DNA of 64,000 bases from an uncultured Erythrobacter sp. (GTDB lineage Bacteria; Pseudomonadota; Alphaproteobacteria; Sphingomonadales; Sphingomonadaceae): positions 434,001 through 498,000 of the forward strand of contig NZ_CANMZM010000003.1 in assembly GCF_947502395.1 (NCBI RefSeq), in the 5' to 3' direction. The notes below the pieces were generated by a model. It had not been told where the DNA came from, searched no databases, and saw only the letters and a list, made by a program, of their open reading frames with translations. Positions 45,683-54,406 of the stretch are shown piece by piece. Numbering within the stretch: the first letter of the stretch is position 1; every line of letters begins with the position of its first letter. The translations under genes and the position numbers were made by a program.

Positions 45683-47581
45683 TTACTTCGAGAGCCAGGC
45701 ACCCATGATCTGCGCAACGCTCATGCTTTCACGCGTATTCACCGGGCGCGGATTGGAAGGGCATTCAAGGCAATAGGCTTGCACCCCCTCAGTCCCGCTC
45801 AGCATTTTTGCATCGCTTACCATTTGGCCCAGCAACACTTCGCGCTGTCGCGCGGCCATGGCGAAGAGATCGCCCCCACGCGCCATCGGAGCAGGAGCCA
45901 CGGCATTGGTAACGAGTTGGCGGATGAGTGAATCGTAATTGCCCGGCGCACTGCCGAGGAACATTGCGCTCCAATCGTCTTCTTCAAGGCTGGCTTCGGC
46001 AGCAACCCATTGCATTGCATCCTCAAGCCCGCCGAATTGGTCTATGAGCCCCAGTTGACGTGCTGTGCCGCCATCCCAGACGCGGCCTTGTGCGATCTGG
46101 TCCACCTTGTCGGTGGTCATGCCGCGCGCTTCACCAACAATGGTTAGGAAGTCAGTGTAGGTATCTTCAACCCCAGCTTGAAGGATAGCATCAAGCTCTG
46201 GGGAGAAGCCGTCGACGAGATCGGGTTGGCCGGAGAGGGGCGTGGTGCGGAAGCCTCCGGTGCTTACCCCAAGCTCTTCAGCCGTCCCTTCGAAGGTAGG
46301 GATTACGGCAAAGACACCGATAGAGCCGGTGATCGTTTCGGGCTGCGCAAAGATACGGTCCGCTTTGGTTGCCACCCAATAGCCACCGCTTGCGGCGACA
46401 TTGGCGAAGGAAACCGCGACGGGCACGTCTTTGTCGGCGCGGTACCGCTCAACAGCCTGACGAATATCTTCGGAAGCGATGGCTGAACCGCCGGGAGAAT
46501 CGACCCTGACCACAAGGCCCTTGATGTCGTCATCGCTCAGAGCCTTGTCGAGCAGCCCGACAATGCGCGCGCCGCCCGCTGTGCCAGGGCCAGCGTCGCC
46601 ATCAACGATGGTGCCCGCAACGGTGACGACGGCGATCTTGTTGCTCGATGAACCCGTACCTGGTCCGACATCAGCAAGGTAAGGGGCGAAGTCGCTCTTG
46701 GCATAAGTTCCTGGCTTTTCGTCAAATGCATCTTCTCCCGCAATCTCCGCGACATGCTTGCCGAACTCGACCTTGGTGCCGATTGTATCGACGAGCCCCG
46801 CTTCGAGCGCTGCCTCCGCGAGATCGCCGGAGGAGGCTTCGACCCAAGCAACGGGATCGCTAGTGATGCGGTCAAGCTCAAGAGAAGGGCGCGCCTTGCT
46901 CACATTGGCCTGCCATTCTTCCCATAAGGCGCCGTAGAGCGCTGCCAGATTCTCGCGACTGGCTTCTGAAGGGCCGTCGAGCAGGTAAGGCTCAACAGCC
47001 GATTTGAATGTGCCCACGCGGTAAACGCGGACGTTGACTTTGAGCTTTTCGAGAAGGTCGGCGTAATAGAGGCGTGCGCCACCCGGTCCCGCGATTGTGG
47101 CACCGCCCATCGGGTCCACCCAAACCTCGCTCGCGTGGGAAGCAAGGTGCATGTGGTCATCGCCGTAGCCAAGAGCATATGTCAGCACCGGCTTCTCGGC
47201 CTTGCGTACACGGTCCATTGCATCGGCGATTGATTGCATGTGAACCTGGCCGCCACCGATAAAGGTGCTCATATCCATCACGACTGCTTTCACGCGATCA
47301 TCGCTCGCCGCGGCGTCGAGTGCGCGAACCAAATCCCGTGCGCGCAACTCAACGGGCGGAGCAGCGCCACTGACCAATGTCTGGAAAGGGTCAACCTTGC
47401 TTTTCTCTTCTACCACGAAGCCGGTCATATCGATGTAGAGCGCGCCTTCACGCACCTGACCGGGGTTTGGCGTTGCGGAGAGGATGCTGAAGAGCGCTAC
47501 GAAAAACAGCAACATGAAAACAAGGACAAGGCCGTCCTTTATGCCGACGATGACTTTCCACGCTTTACCCAAGAAGCTCAT
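45683..47581 (-). CDS. sppA: signal peptide peptidase SppA (67K type)
   Basis: A 632-residue inner-membrane protease that degrades cleaved signal peptides. One N-terminal membrane anchor (DGLVLVFMLLFFVALFSIL), then two tandem S49 domains. The catalytic lysine is in the first half (VGTFKSAVEPYLLDGPS) and the serine in the second (FANVAASGGYWVATKAD), as in E. coli SppA, preceded by VRVDSPGGSAIASEDI. Divergent from the HTH-pyrB gene. Confidence 0.94.
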   Translation of the reverse strand: MSFLGKAWKVIVGIKDGLVLVFMLLFFVALFSILSATPNPGQVREGALYIDMTGFVVEEKSKVDPFQTLVSGAAPPVELRARDLVRALDAAASDDRVKAVVMDMSTFIGGGQVHMQSIADAMDRVRKAEKPVLTYALGYGDDHMHLASHASEVWVDPMGGATIAGPGGARLYYADLLEKLKVNVRVYRVGTFKSAVEPYLLDGPSEASRENLAALYGALWEEWQANVSKARPSLELDRITSDPVAWVEASSGDLAEAALEAGLVDTIGTKVEFGKHVAEIAGEDAFDEKPGTYAKSDFAPYLADVGPGTGSSSNKIAVVTVAGTIVDGDAGPGTAGGARIVGLLDKALSDDDIKGLVVRVDSPGGSAIASEDIRQAVERYRADKDVPVAVSFANVAASGGYWVATKADRIFAQPETITGSIGVFAVIPTFEGTAEELGVSTGGFRTTPLSGQPDLVDGFSPELDAILQAGVEDTYTDFLTIVGEARGMTTDKVDQIAQGRVWDGGTARQLGLIDQFGGLEDAMQWVAAEASLEEDDWSAMFLGSAPGNYDSLIRQLVTNAVAPAPMARGGDLFAMAARQREVLLGQMVSDAKMLSGTEGVQAYCLECPSNPRPVNTRESMSVAQIMGAWLSK

Positions 47582-47719
47582 TCTTATTCCTTGTCCATTT
47601 TTGGCATGCCGAGTCCTTGGCGGATCTAACGCGTCCGCGACCCCCGCAGTTCCCCTGGAACATAATGACGCAAACGTAAACTTCTAGAGCAAGTGTCCCA
47701 GCGAGGTGTTGAGTGTTCG

Positions 47720-47740
47720 ATGCAGCTCGTCGAACTGCAT
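47720..47740. promoter_or_regulatory. imperfect 21-bp dyad upstream of pyrB
   Basis: ATGCAGCTCGTCGAACTGCAT is symmetric at 18 of its 20 off-centre positions, with perfect ATGCAG/CTGCAT arms and TCG/CGA inner arms. It lies in the sppA-pyrB divergent gap, 63 bases before the pyrB ATG. It could be an operator or an RNA hairpin. Confidence 0.45.
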
Positions 47741-47803
47741 TCTGTGAGCGATTGCGCAATTCGCACTGGACGGTTGGTTTAATCCAACTTAGGGGCATTG
47801 GCC

Positions 47804-48997
47804 ATGCATGAACTGCTGTTGGAAATTGAACAGTTTTGCCGCCGTCACGATATATCGGAGACGCGATTTGGCGAATTGGCGTTGAACGACAAGCCTTTTG
47901 TCGCGCAGCTAAGATCGGGGCGCGATTTGCGTAGTAGCACCGGCGCTCGGTTGAGGAATTTTATGGCTGAGTACGAGCGCGGGCAACCCGTTAGTGCCGC
48001 GATCTCTGATCGCTTCCCTGCCGGACGGCTCGCCTACCCTCACCGCGATTTAACCGGGATTAGCCAGCTTGAGCGGCACGAGATCCTCTACCTATTGGCA
48101 TCAGCCGAAGAGTGGGTGGAGCTTAACAGGGGACGATCCAAACGCGTTGAACTGCTGAACGGGCTCACCATAATCAACGCCTTCTTTGAGAACTCGACGC
48201 GGACGCTTCTAAGCTTTGAGATTGCCGGTAAGCGGTTGGGAGCAGATGTTGTGAATATGCACGCGGCGCAATCGAGCGTGAAGAAAGGTGAGACGCTGAT
48301 CGACACCGCAATCACTCTCAACGCGATGCGTGCGGATGCGATTGTGATCCGGCACGGGTCTAGCGGAGCGACGCAACTGATAGCCGACAAGGTCGATTGT
48401 CCAGTGTTAAACGCGGGCGATGGTCAGCACGAACATCCGACCCAGGCGTTGCTTGATGCGCTTGCGCTGCGGGAGGCTCTGGCAGCTCGAGGTGAGGGTG
48501 GTGAGGATTTCACCGGTCGCTCCATCCTGATCTGTGGGGACATTCTGCATAGCCGGGTGGCGCGGTCCAACATCCTGTGCCTTCAGGCGATGGGTGCCAA
48601 GGTGCGATTGTGTTCTCCCCCCGCGTTAATGCCACAAGGGGTGGAAATCATGGGGGCTGAGCCTTTTCATGATTTCGACGCCGCGCTTTCAGGAAGCGAC
48701 GTGGTGATGATGCTTCGTTTGCAGTCGGAGCGCATGTCGGGGCAGTTCATTCCTTCGGCGCGGGAGTACCATCACCTTTATGGTCTTACGAAAGCGCGCC
48801 TTGAACGCGCTGCGCCTAACGCGCTTGTTATGCATCCGGGGCCGATGAATCGCGGCGTAGAGATCGACAGTGAAGTGGCAGATATGCTCGACCGCTCGAT
48901 TATTACCAGTCAGGTTGAGATGGGGGTCGCAATCCGCATGGCGTGCCTTGATGTGCTCACGAGAGCGGGGCGCGGCGTTGAGGGGTGGGCAGCATGA
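47804..48997 (+). CDS. pyrB: aspartate carbamoyltransferase with an extra N-terminal HTH-like domain
   Basis: ATCase joins carbamoyl phosphate and aspartate, the committed step of pyrimidine synthesis. Catalytic-chain motifs are clear: [60 protein letters not shown]. Before them is an in-frame domain of about 55 residues ([19 protein letters not shown], then [20 protein letters not shown]) that resembles small XRE/HTH-like alphaproteobacterial proteins. A second ATG at 47963 has a good GAGGA site and would give a 344-residue ATCase of normal length. So this is either a fusion or one ORF with two starts. The stop overlaps pyrC-like by ATGA. Confidence 0.88.
   Translation: MHELLLEIEQFCRRHDISETRFGELALNDKPFVAQLRSGRDLRSSTGARLRNFMAEYERGQPVSAAISDRFPAGRLAYPHRDLTGISQLERHEILYLLASAEEWVELNRGRSKRVELLNGLTIINAFFENSTRTLLSFEIAGKRLGADVVNMHAAQSSVKKGETLIDTAITLNAMRADAIVIRHGSSGATQLIADKVDCPVLNAGDGQHEHPTQALLDALALREALAARGEGGEDFTGRSILICGDILHSRVARSNILCLQAMGAKVRLCSPPALMPQGVEIMGAEPFHDFDAALSGSDVVMMLRLQSERMSGQFIPSAREYHHLYGLTKARLERAAPNALVMHPGPMNRGVEIDSEVADMLDRSIITSQVEMGVAIRMACLDVLTRAGRGVEGWAA
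47953..47965 (+). promoter_or_regulatory. internal ribosome binding site and start within pyrB
   Basis: GAGGA-ATTTT-ATG, in frame inside the ORF at codon 54 from ATG 47804. Spacing is suitable for initiation and it would produce an ATCase starting MAEYERG without the HTH-like domain. Confidence 0.5.
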
Positions 48998-50229
48998 AGC
49001 AAGTCCGTCCCCTGACAATCACCGGCGGCAAGATCGTTGCTCCGCACGGCATAGTCGATGGCGCTGTGCGTTGCGTCGACGGGCTGATCGCAGCCGTCGG
49101 CGGCGATGTGAACGCATCCGAAGGCGATCAGGTAATCTCTGCCAAAGGCAAGCTCATCGCGCCGGGCATTGTCGATTTTGGCGTTTTTGCCATCGACAAG
49201 CCAGCCTTTCATTTTGGCGGGATTACGCGTGCCGCACTGATGCCGGACCAATCCCCGCCACTCGATTATCCAAGTCGTGTCAATTACATCGCCAAAAGCG
49301 GCAAGCCGGACTTATGGGTTCACCCATTGGCGGCTGCAACGCGCGGACTTGAAGGGAGCGAGCTTGCCGAAATCGCTCTGATGCGTGATGCCGGGGCACG
49401 AGGCGTTGCCACCGGCCGCAACTGGATCGGTGACAGCGGTGTGATGCTTCGGTTGCTCCAATACGCTGCAATGCTCGATTTGGTGGTGGTCACCCATGCA
49501 GAGGATGCGGGGCTTACTGGAGAGGCGGCAGCGACGGCTGGAGAATTTGCAACGCGCCTCGGCCTTCCAAGCGCTCCGGCGGAGGCCGAGACGTTGGCTC
49601 TGGTGCGCGACATCGCTTTGGCTGAACTGAGCGGGGCGCGAGTCCATTTCCGCCAAGTCACGACGGCGGCTGGCCTTGATCTTGTGCGCGCCGCGAAAGC
49701 GCAAGGTATTCAAGTCACTTGTGGGATTACGCCAGCGCATTTCATGTTGTCAGACCTTGCGACAGCTGATTTCCGTACGTTTACCCGACTCTCCCCGCCT
49801 TTACGCAGCGAGGCTGACCGGCAGGCAGCCCTGGTTGCAATTGGCGACGGGACGGTTGATGTCATCTCCAGTGGCCATGACCCACGCGGCCCAGAGGACA
49901 AGCGCCTGCCCTTTGCCGATGCAGAGCCCGGCATGGCGGGAGCTGAAACCCTGCTTGCCATGGTCATGGGCCTAGTCCGCGATGAGGTGATCGATATGCC
50001 TCGCGCGTTCGAATTGCTCGCTGCCAAGCCGGCAGAGCTTCTTGGTATACCGACAGGGACCCTGAAAGTAGGTCACGAAGCCGATATCGCGGTTGTCGAT
50101 CCAGAGGCCCCTTGGGTAGTGGATCGCCGCAAGATGGCCGCAACTGCCGACAATACACCGTTCGATATGCATGGGGTTCAAGGCCGCGTCCGCGCTCTTG
50201 TCAAAGGCGGTGTTGCTGTCACCAGTTAG
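48994..50229 (+). CDS. pyrX: dihydroorotase homologue lacking metal ligands (PyrC' / PyrX type)
   Basis: A 411-residue amidohydrolase-fold protein, coupled to pyrB by an ATGA overlap. The class I dihydroorotase frame is recognisable ([70 protein letters not shown]). The metal-binding HxH after GIVD is replaced by FGVF, HxxHxST by HFRQVTT, and TDHAPH by SGHDPRG. In Pseudomonas such inactive homologues are structural partners that stabilise ATCase. A catalytic PyrC should exist elsewhere in the genome. The symbol is by analogy. Confidence 0.87.
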   Translation: MKQVRPLTITGGKIVAPHGIVDGAVRCVDGLIAAVGGDVNASEGDQVISAKGKLIAPGIVDFGVFAIDKPAFHFGGITRAALMPDQSPPLDYPSRVNYIAKSGKPDLWVHPLAAATRGLEGSELAEIALMRDAGARGVATGRNWIGDSGVMLRLLQYAAMLDLVVVTHAEDAGLTGEAAATAGEFATRLGLPSAPAEAETLALVRDIALAELSGARVHFRQVTTAAGLDLVRAAKAQGIQVTCGITPAHFMLSDLATADFRTFTRLSPPLRSEADRQAALVAIGDGTVDVISSGHDPRGPEDKRLPFADAEPGMAGAETLLAMVMGLVRDEVIDMPRAFELLAAKPAELLGIPTGTLKVGHEADIAVVDPEAPWVVDRRKMAATADNTPFDMHGVQGRVRALVKGGVAVTS

Positions 50230-50254
50230 CGGTGACTACGTCAGGCACAAAAAT

Positions 50255-50286
50255 GCCCTCGGTAAGCGCGATGGCTTGCCGAGGGC
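50255..50286 (-). terminator. intrinsic terminator after the TPR-SPOR gene
   Basis: Near-perfect 13-bp stem GCCCTCGGTAAGC / GCTTGCCGAGGGC with a six-base loop. On the minus strand it is followed by ATTTTTG, so it terminates the ParA-RHH-SPOR transcript; it may also stop pyrB-pyrX read-through. Confidence 0.75.
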
Positions 50287-50329
50287 AGTCTCACTGAAGC
50301 TTTCAAAAGGCGCTTAAGCGGAGGAAGTT

Positions 50330-51724
50330 TTACCGTGTGCGCGCGGCGACGCGGACATCGCGCTTCACTGCGCCAGCTGGTGGGCTGGATTTCGCATAGG
50401 CAAAGCAACCGCCGCCCGATGCTTTCACTGTGCCACAAAGCGAACGCGCTGAACGTGAGCCAAAGCCAGCGGCAGCAACGCGGAAGAAGGTGCGACCGTT
50501 TACTTCAGCCTCGGTAATGACAACGTCGTGACCCTTGAGGCTAGGATAGCGGCGCTGGAACTCACCCCACTTTTGTTCAGCCACCTGGCGGCTGTTAAAT
50601 GCGCCGAGCTGAACGTGGTGAGTGTCTGCGACTGCCCTCGAAGGAGCGCTGCCAGCGTTACGAGTTGGTGCACTTGCACGCTTGGGCGCAGGGCGAGCAG
50701 CTACGCTTGGTGCTGGAACGGATACGGGAACGTTTTGAACGACGGCGTTCGAAACGAAGCGCGGAGCCGGAGGTTGTGCAGGCGCTGGCGCTGCAACCGG
50801 GCTTGGAGTGGTTGCAGGAACAACCACCTGAGCCAGCGTAGTTGACCGTGCGAGAACAGCGGGTGCTGCGCTTACTGACGCATCTTCAGGCTGGCTATTC
50901 GCAAAGGACATGGATTCGCTTTCGCGCGGCTGGGCCGGGCTTGCGCTCGGAGCTTTTTCAACATCCAGCTCTGCAAGTTGTGCTGCCTCAGCCGCCAATG
51001 CTGGCTGCGTTGGGAAGTTGGCGAGTGCCAGGTGTTGCGGTTGACCACCATCGCGAACAGGCTTCAGACCGAGCAGGTTTGAAACACGAAGCATGTAATC
51101 TTCAGGACGCGCGCTCGCTGCCCAATCGGACAGGCGAGCGTCAAGTTGATCCACTGGAACGTCTTCAGCCGCCATCACACGGGCAGCACGCCAATTGCCG
51201 GCAAGCGCATATGCATAAGCAAGGTTCTGACGTGCCTTAGGTGAGGCATTACCTTCGCGAATTGTGTCGATGAGAATTTCGACACCGCGGTCGGCTTCGC
51301 CAGCGAGCGCAAGGGCAAGGCCAAGGTCGGCGCGTGACACGCTGCTTTGCCGTGCCTGCAGTGCCTGAACTGCAGCGCGGTTGTCACCGATAGCAACTTT
51401 GGTCAGCGCGAAGGTAAGAGCCGTGCGCCCGCGAATATCGCCCAATTCCATTGCTTCACCAAAGGCGGTGGCAGCGGATTCGAAACGGCCCGCTTCAAGA
51501 TAGGCGGTGCCCAGGGTCGCACGATATTCGGGATCGCGAGGGGAGGCGAGCACGGCTGCCTCTGCATAGGTGATCGCTTTGTCAACCTTGCCCTTTTCCA
51601 GAGCGCCTTGCGCTTTGGTGAAGGACACCTGTGCAGGTGGAGCAGACGAAGTACAGCTCGCAAGCGCGAGGCTGGCGACGGCTGCGCTCAGTACAAGGCG
51701 GGCTTTTTGATTACTGCGAGCCAT
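50330..51724 (-). CDS. TPR and SPOR domain lipoprotein
   Basis: A 464-residue predicted lipoprotein (lipobox LALASC, residue about 20). TPR-like helical repeats occupy about 30-230 (AQGALEKGKVDKAITYAEAAV, YRATLGTAYLEAGRFESAATAFGEAM, a TadD-like pattern), followed by an Ala/Pro-rich linker and a C-terminal SPOR domain (about 375-450: THHVQLGAFNSRQVAEQKWGEF, FRVAAAGFGSRSAR). SPOR domains bind denuded septal peptidoglycan, so the protein probably sits at division sites. Start at MARSNQ, preceded by AGGGGA. Same strand as the RHH and ParA genes. Confidence 0.85.
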   Translation of the reverse strand: MARSNQKARLVLSAAVASLALASCTSSAPPAQVSFTKAQGALEKGKVDKAITYAEAAVLASPRDPEYRATLGTAYLEAGRFESAATAFGEAMELGDIRGRTALTFALTKVAIGDNRAAVQALQARQSSVSRADLGLALALAGEADRGVEILIDTIREGNASPKARQNLAYAYALAGNWRAARVMAAEDVPVDQLDARLSDWAASARPEDYMLRVSNLLGLKPVRDGGQPQHLALANFPTQPALAAEAAQLAELDVEKAPSASPAQPRESESMSFANSQPEDASVSAAPAVLARSTTLAQVVVPATTPSPVAAPAPAQPPAPRFVSNAVVQNVPVSVPAPSVAARPAPKRASAPTRNAGSAPSRAVADTHHVQLGAFNSRQVAEQKWGEFQRRYPSLKGHDVVITEAEVNGRTFFRVAAAGFGSRSARSLCGTVKASGGGCFAYAKSSPPAGAVKRDVRVAARTR

Positions 51725-51784
51725 TTTCGTTTCCCCTGATTTAATCATCATCTTGATCTTTTTATTTCCACGAAGGGTTAAGAT

Positions 51785-52216
51785 TCAGTTTCGTTTCATG
51801 CGCTGAGTAAGAACCTCGAGGTCTTCAATATCCTCAAAAACCGCATCAATCGCCTCGGTCACCAGAGCCTGTGCGCTCATGCCATGCATAGTCGCAGCAA
51901 GGCGTAGTTTTAGGTGACGATCCGCATCGAGCCGCAGCGTGAAGGCCGCACGGCGTGCGGCCTTTTCCGATTTCTGTCGAACGGGCTTGGCTTTCTTGGG
52001 CGCTTTTTTTCTTGCCTTGGTAGCAACGGGGCTGTCGCCCTCATTTGCCGTTTCACGGGCATCGCCCATGTCGTTCCAACCCAAGTCTTCGAGTTTCTCC
52101 GAATCAATCGGAGTGACTCCGGGAATTGGGGCAAGTTGTGGGCGCATGGCAGGCTTCGCTCCACCCTTCCGGGCAAGCAAGGTCGGTCCAAGCGTTGCAA
52201 AGCTGGCTTCCGGCAT
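51785..52216 (-). CDS. ribbon-helix-helix protein with lysine-rich linker, ParA partner candidate
   Basis: A protein of 143 residues. A disordered N-terminal half leads into a very basic stretch (ATKARKKAPKKAKPVRQKSEKAARR) and then a ribbon-helix-helix-like segment (AAFTLRLDADRHLKLRLAATMHGMSAQALVTEAI). RHH proteins often act as the DNA-binding partner of ParA ATPases. The gene begins 16 bases after the ParA stop. Start at ATG 52216 (MPEAS) with AAGGG upstream; a GTG four codons earlier is possible. Partnership with ParA is inferred from position. Confidence 0.7.
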   Translation of the reverse strand: MPEASFATLGPTLLARKGGAKPAMRPQLAPIPGVTPIDSEKLEDLGWNDMGDARETANEGDSPVATKARKKAPKKAKPVRQKSEKAARRAAFTLRLDADRHLKLRLAATMHGMSAQALVTEAIDAVFEDIEDLEVLTQRMKRN

Positions 52217-52232
52217 CGCGCTGGGCACCCTT

Positions 52233-52955
52233 TTAGTGTGCTACTCGGCGGCCAAAGCCGCCTGCTGGGCGCTGAACACCATTGGCTTGCATCTGGGAGC
52301 CGGTCCCGGGTGATGCGAAAATGGTGCGGCGGAAATTCTTCTCAAGCCTGTCGGAGATATACTTCCAAAGGGCGGTGATTTCAGCAGCGCTGCGGCCGTC
52401 AGGCTCGACCTCCATGACGGTGCGGCCATCGATCATAGAGGCAGCAAAATCAGTGCGGTGGTGAAGCGTGATCGGAGCAACAGTGCCATGCTGCGACAGC
52501 GCTACAGCGGCTTCCGAAGTGATCTTCGCCTTGGGCGTTGCGGCGTTCACAACAAACACAAGTGGCTTACCCGCGCGCTCGCACAGATCAACGGTTGCAC
52601 CAACGGCGCGCAAATCATGCGGGCTTGGGCGGGTTGGGACGACAATCAGCTCAGCCACAGAAATGACTGACTGGATTGCCATGGTGATGGCTGGCGGCGT
52701 ATCGATTACGGCCAGCTTGAACCCCTGTTGACGCAAAACAGCCAGGTCATTGGCCAGACGCGAAACCGTTGTTTGAGCGAAAGCAGGATACTCTGCCTCG
52801 CGTTCGTTCCACCAATCGGCGAGCGACCCTTGCGGATCGATATCGATGAGCACAACTGGGCCAGCGCCAGCGCGCTGCGCCTGTACAGCCAGATGCCCGG
52901 ACAAGGTTGTTTTACCTGATCCGCCTTTCTGTGATGCCAATGCTAATACACGCAA
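52233..52955 (-). CDS. ParA-family ATPase (orphan)
   Basis: A 240-residue ParA/MinD-type ATPase with a deviant Walker A (SQKGGSGKTT), Walker A' DIDPQGSLADWW and a switch DTPPA. It has no N-terminal HTH and no ParB gene beside it, so it is not the standard chromosome partition pair. Likely start is TTG 52955 (MRVLALASQKGG) with AGGGGG upstream; the track ORF extends further without a good site. Likely positions a cellular structure rather than the chromosome, judged from SPOR neighbours (inference). Confidence 0.87.
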   Translation of the reverse strand: MRVLALASQKGGSGKTTLSGHLAVQAQRAGAGPVVLIDIDPQGSLADWWNEREAEYPAFAQTTVSRLANDLAVLRQQGFKLAVIDTPPAITMAIQSVISVAELIVVPTRPSPHDLRAVGATVDLCERAGKPLVFVVNAATPKAKITSEAAVALSQHGTVAPITLHHRTDFAASMIDGRTVMEVEPDGRSAAEITALWKYISDRLEKNFRRTIFASPGTGSQMQANGVQRPAGGFGRRVAH

Positions 52956-53261
52956 AACCGGTCCCCCTAGAATGTGACCTGAGAAAACGCTGCTCAATCG
53001 CAGCTCCTTGGTTACGGGGATCGCAGACTACCCCTAATTTTGGGTTAACAGGCATCAACCAATCAACGCTGAGCGGCGAATACTCGGGCTTTGCCAAGGC
53101 AAGTTTTCGAGAAGCGGCTTGGCCACCAAAACACCGCAAACGAATTGCCCGGCAAGTTCGGTCAACGAATTGCTAACCATTGCAACGCTAGAAAAACCGG
53201 GAGGGATCGATTGGTAGTCTGACTACTCTTTCGGTGCGCAGACAAAAGGAGCCCGGACGCT

Positions 53262-54326
53262 ATGGCACAAGGCATTGACTTTAAACCAAGCTTTCTTCGC
53301 ATGATCGCTGGCATGGGTGCTGCTGTTGCAGCCTCAGCGGCTACACCGCTTGCAGCTGACGTAAAGCAGGGTGTCGACGCATGGAGCACGGGTAATTACA
53401 CTGCAGCAGTTGCGGAATGGCAGCTACCGGCCAGCAATGGCGATGCAGATGCCTTGTTCAATCTGGCACAGGCCTATCGATTGGGCCGCGGTGTCCCAGC
53501 CGATATTAACCGAGCGCGCGAACTCTACTCAGAAGCAGCGCAAAAAGGGCATGTAAAAGCCGCCGACAATTATGGTCTGCTCCTGTTCCAACAGGGTGAG
53601 CAAACCAATGCCATGCCGCTTATCAAGGATGCCGCAGAGCGGGGCGACCCGCGCGCGCAATATGTATTGGGCCTTTCACATTTTAACGCCGACTATGCAG
53701 AAAAAGACTGGGTGCGCGCCTATGCTCTTTTGACATTGGCAAACAGCGCAGGCCTGCCGCAAGCAGCAACTGCACTTCAGCAGATGGACAAATATGTGCC
53801 GGTTGGTCAACGCCAGTCTGCCCAGTCGCTCGCGCGCGAGTTGGAAAGCAAAGCCGCACAGCGTCGAAGCGCTGAGCTCGCGGCGCTTGACCTTGGCACG
53901 CCTGCTGAAAGTGCGTCTGAATCGACAACCTCTTTCTCTAAGCAACCACGGCCTGTTTTTGTTGGACGAGCGCCCCGCGCCGAACCCGCATTGGCAACGC
54001 CGGAGGCTACTCCAGCCGTATTGAACAACCCGGCACCAGTTCCTGTGCGTGTTGCTCAACCTGTTCGTTCCGCTGCGGCTCCCACAGCAACGCAAACCGG
54101 CGATTGGCGAGTGCAATTGGGAGCGTTCGGAGTTGCGAGCAATGCTGACCGCCTGTGGTCCCGCCTAGCCGCCAACCCGGCGCTATCAGGCACCAGCAAA
54201 GCGCTTGTTCCCGGCGGCAATGTGGTCCGCCTTCAAGCCGTCGGCTTCTACAGTCGCGCCGAAGCTCAGCGCGCTTGCGACAGTTTGAAGAGCCAGGGGC
54301 AGGGGTGCCTGGTCAAACAACCATAG
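53262..54326 (+). CDS. Sel1-repeat and SPOR domain protein, exported
   Basis: A 354-residue protein with an N-terminal signal sequence (MIAGMGAAVAASAATPLAA), Sel1-like repeats (about 35-175: ADALFNLAQAYRLGRGVPADINRARELYSEAA, GDPRAQYVLGLSHFNA), a Pro/Ala-rich linker and a C-terminal SPOR domain (TGDWRVQLGAFGVASNADRLW to GFYSRAEAQRACDSL). It is divergent from the ParA-RHH-SPOR genes; two SPOR proteins at one locus suggests a septal peptidoglycan role. Confidence 0.88.
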   Translation: MAQGIDFKPSFLRMIAGMGAAVAASAATPLAADVKQGVDAWSTGNYTAAVAEWQLPASNGDADALFNLAQAYRLGRGVPADINRARELYSEAAQKGHVKAADNYGLLLFQQGEQTNAMPLIKDAAERGDPRAQYVLGLSHFNADYAEKDWVRAYALLTLANSAGLPQAATALQQMDKYVPVGQRQSAQSLARELESKAAQRRSAELAALDLGTPAESASESTTSFSKQPRPVFVGRAPRAEPALATPEATPAVLNNPAPVPVRVAQPVRSAAAPTATQTGDWRVQLGAFGVASNADRLWSRLAANPALSGTSKALVPGGNVVRLQAVGFYSRAEAQRACDSLKSQGQGCLVKQP

Positions 54327-54349
54327 TTTCGTAAGCGGTTCTTCCCCTC

Positions 54350-54401
54350 TTCCCCTGAACGACGGCGGTGCTAAACATCGTCGCACTCGGGATCAGGGGA
54401 A
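54350..54401 (+). promoter_or_regulatory. possible SD-sequestering leader hairpin before the DUF418 gene
   Basis: TTCCCCTGA (54350-54358) and TCAGGGGAA (54393-54401) form a perfect 9-bp inverted repeat. The 3' arm contains AGGGGA, the likely ribosome binding site for ATG 54407. An inner pair CGACG/CGTCG (54360-54364 / 54379-54383) would extend the fold. Confidence 0.4.
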
Positions 54402-54406
54402 ACTGC

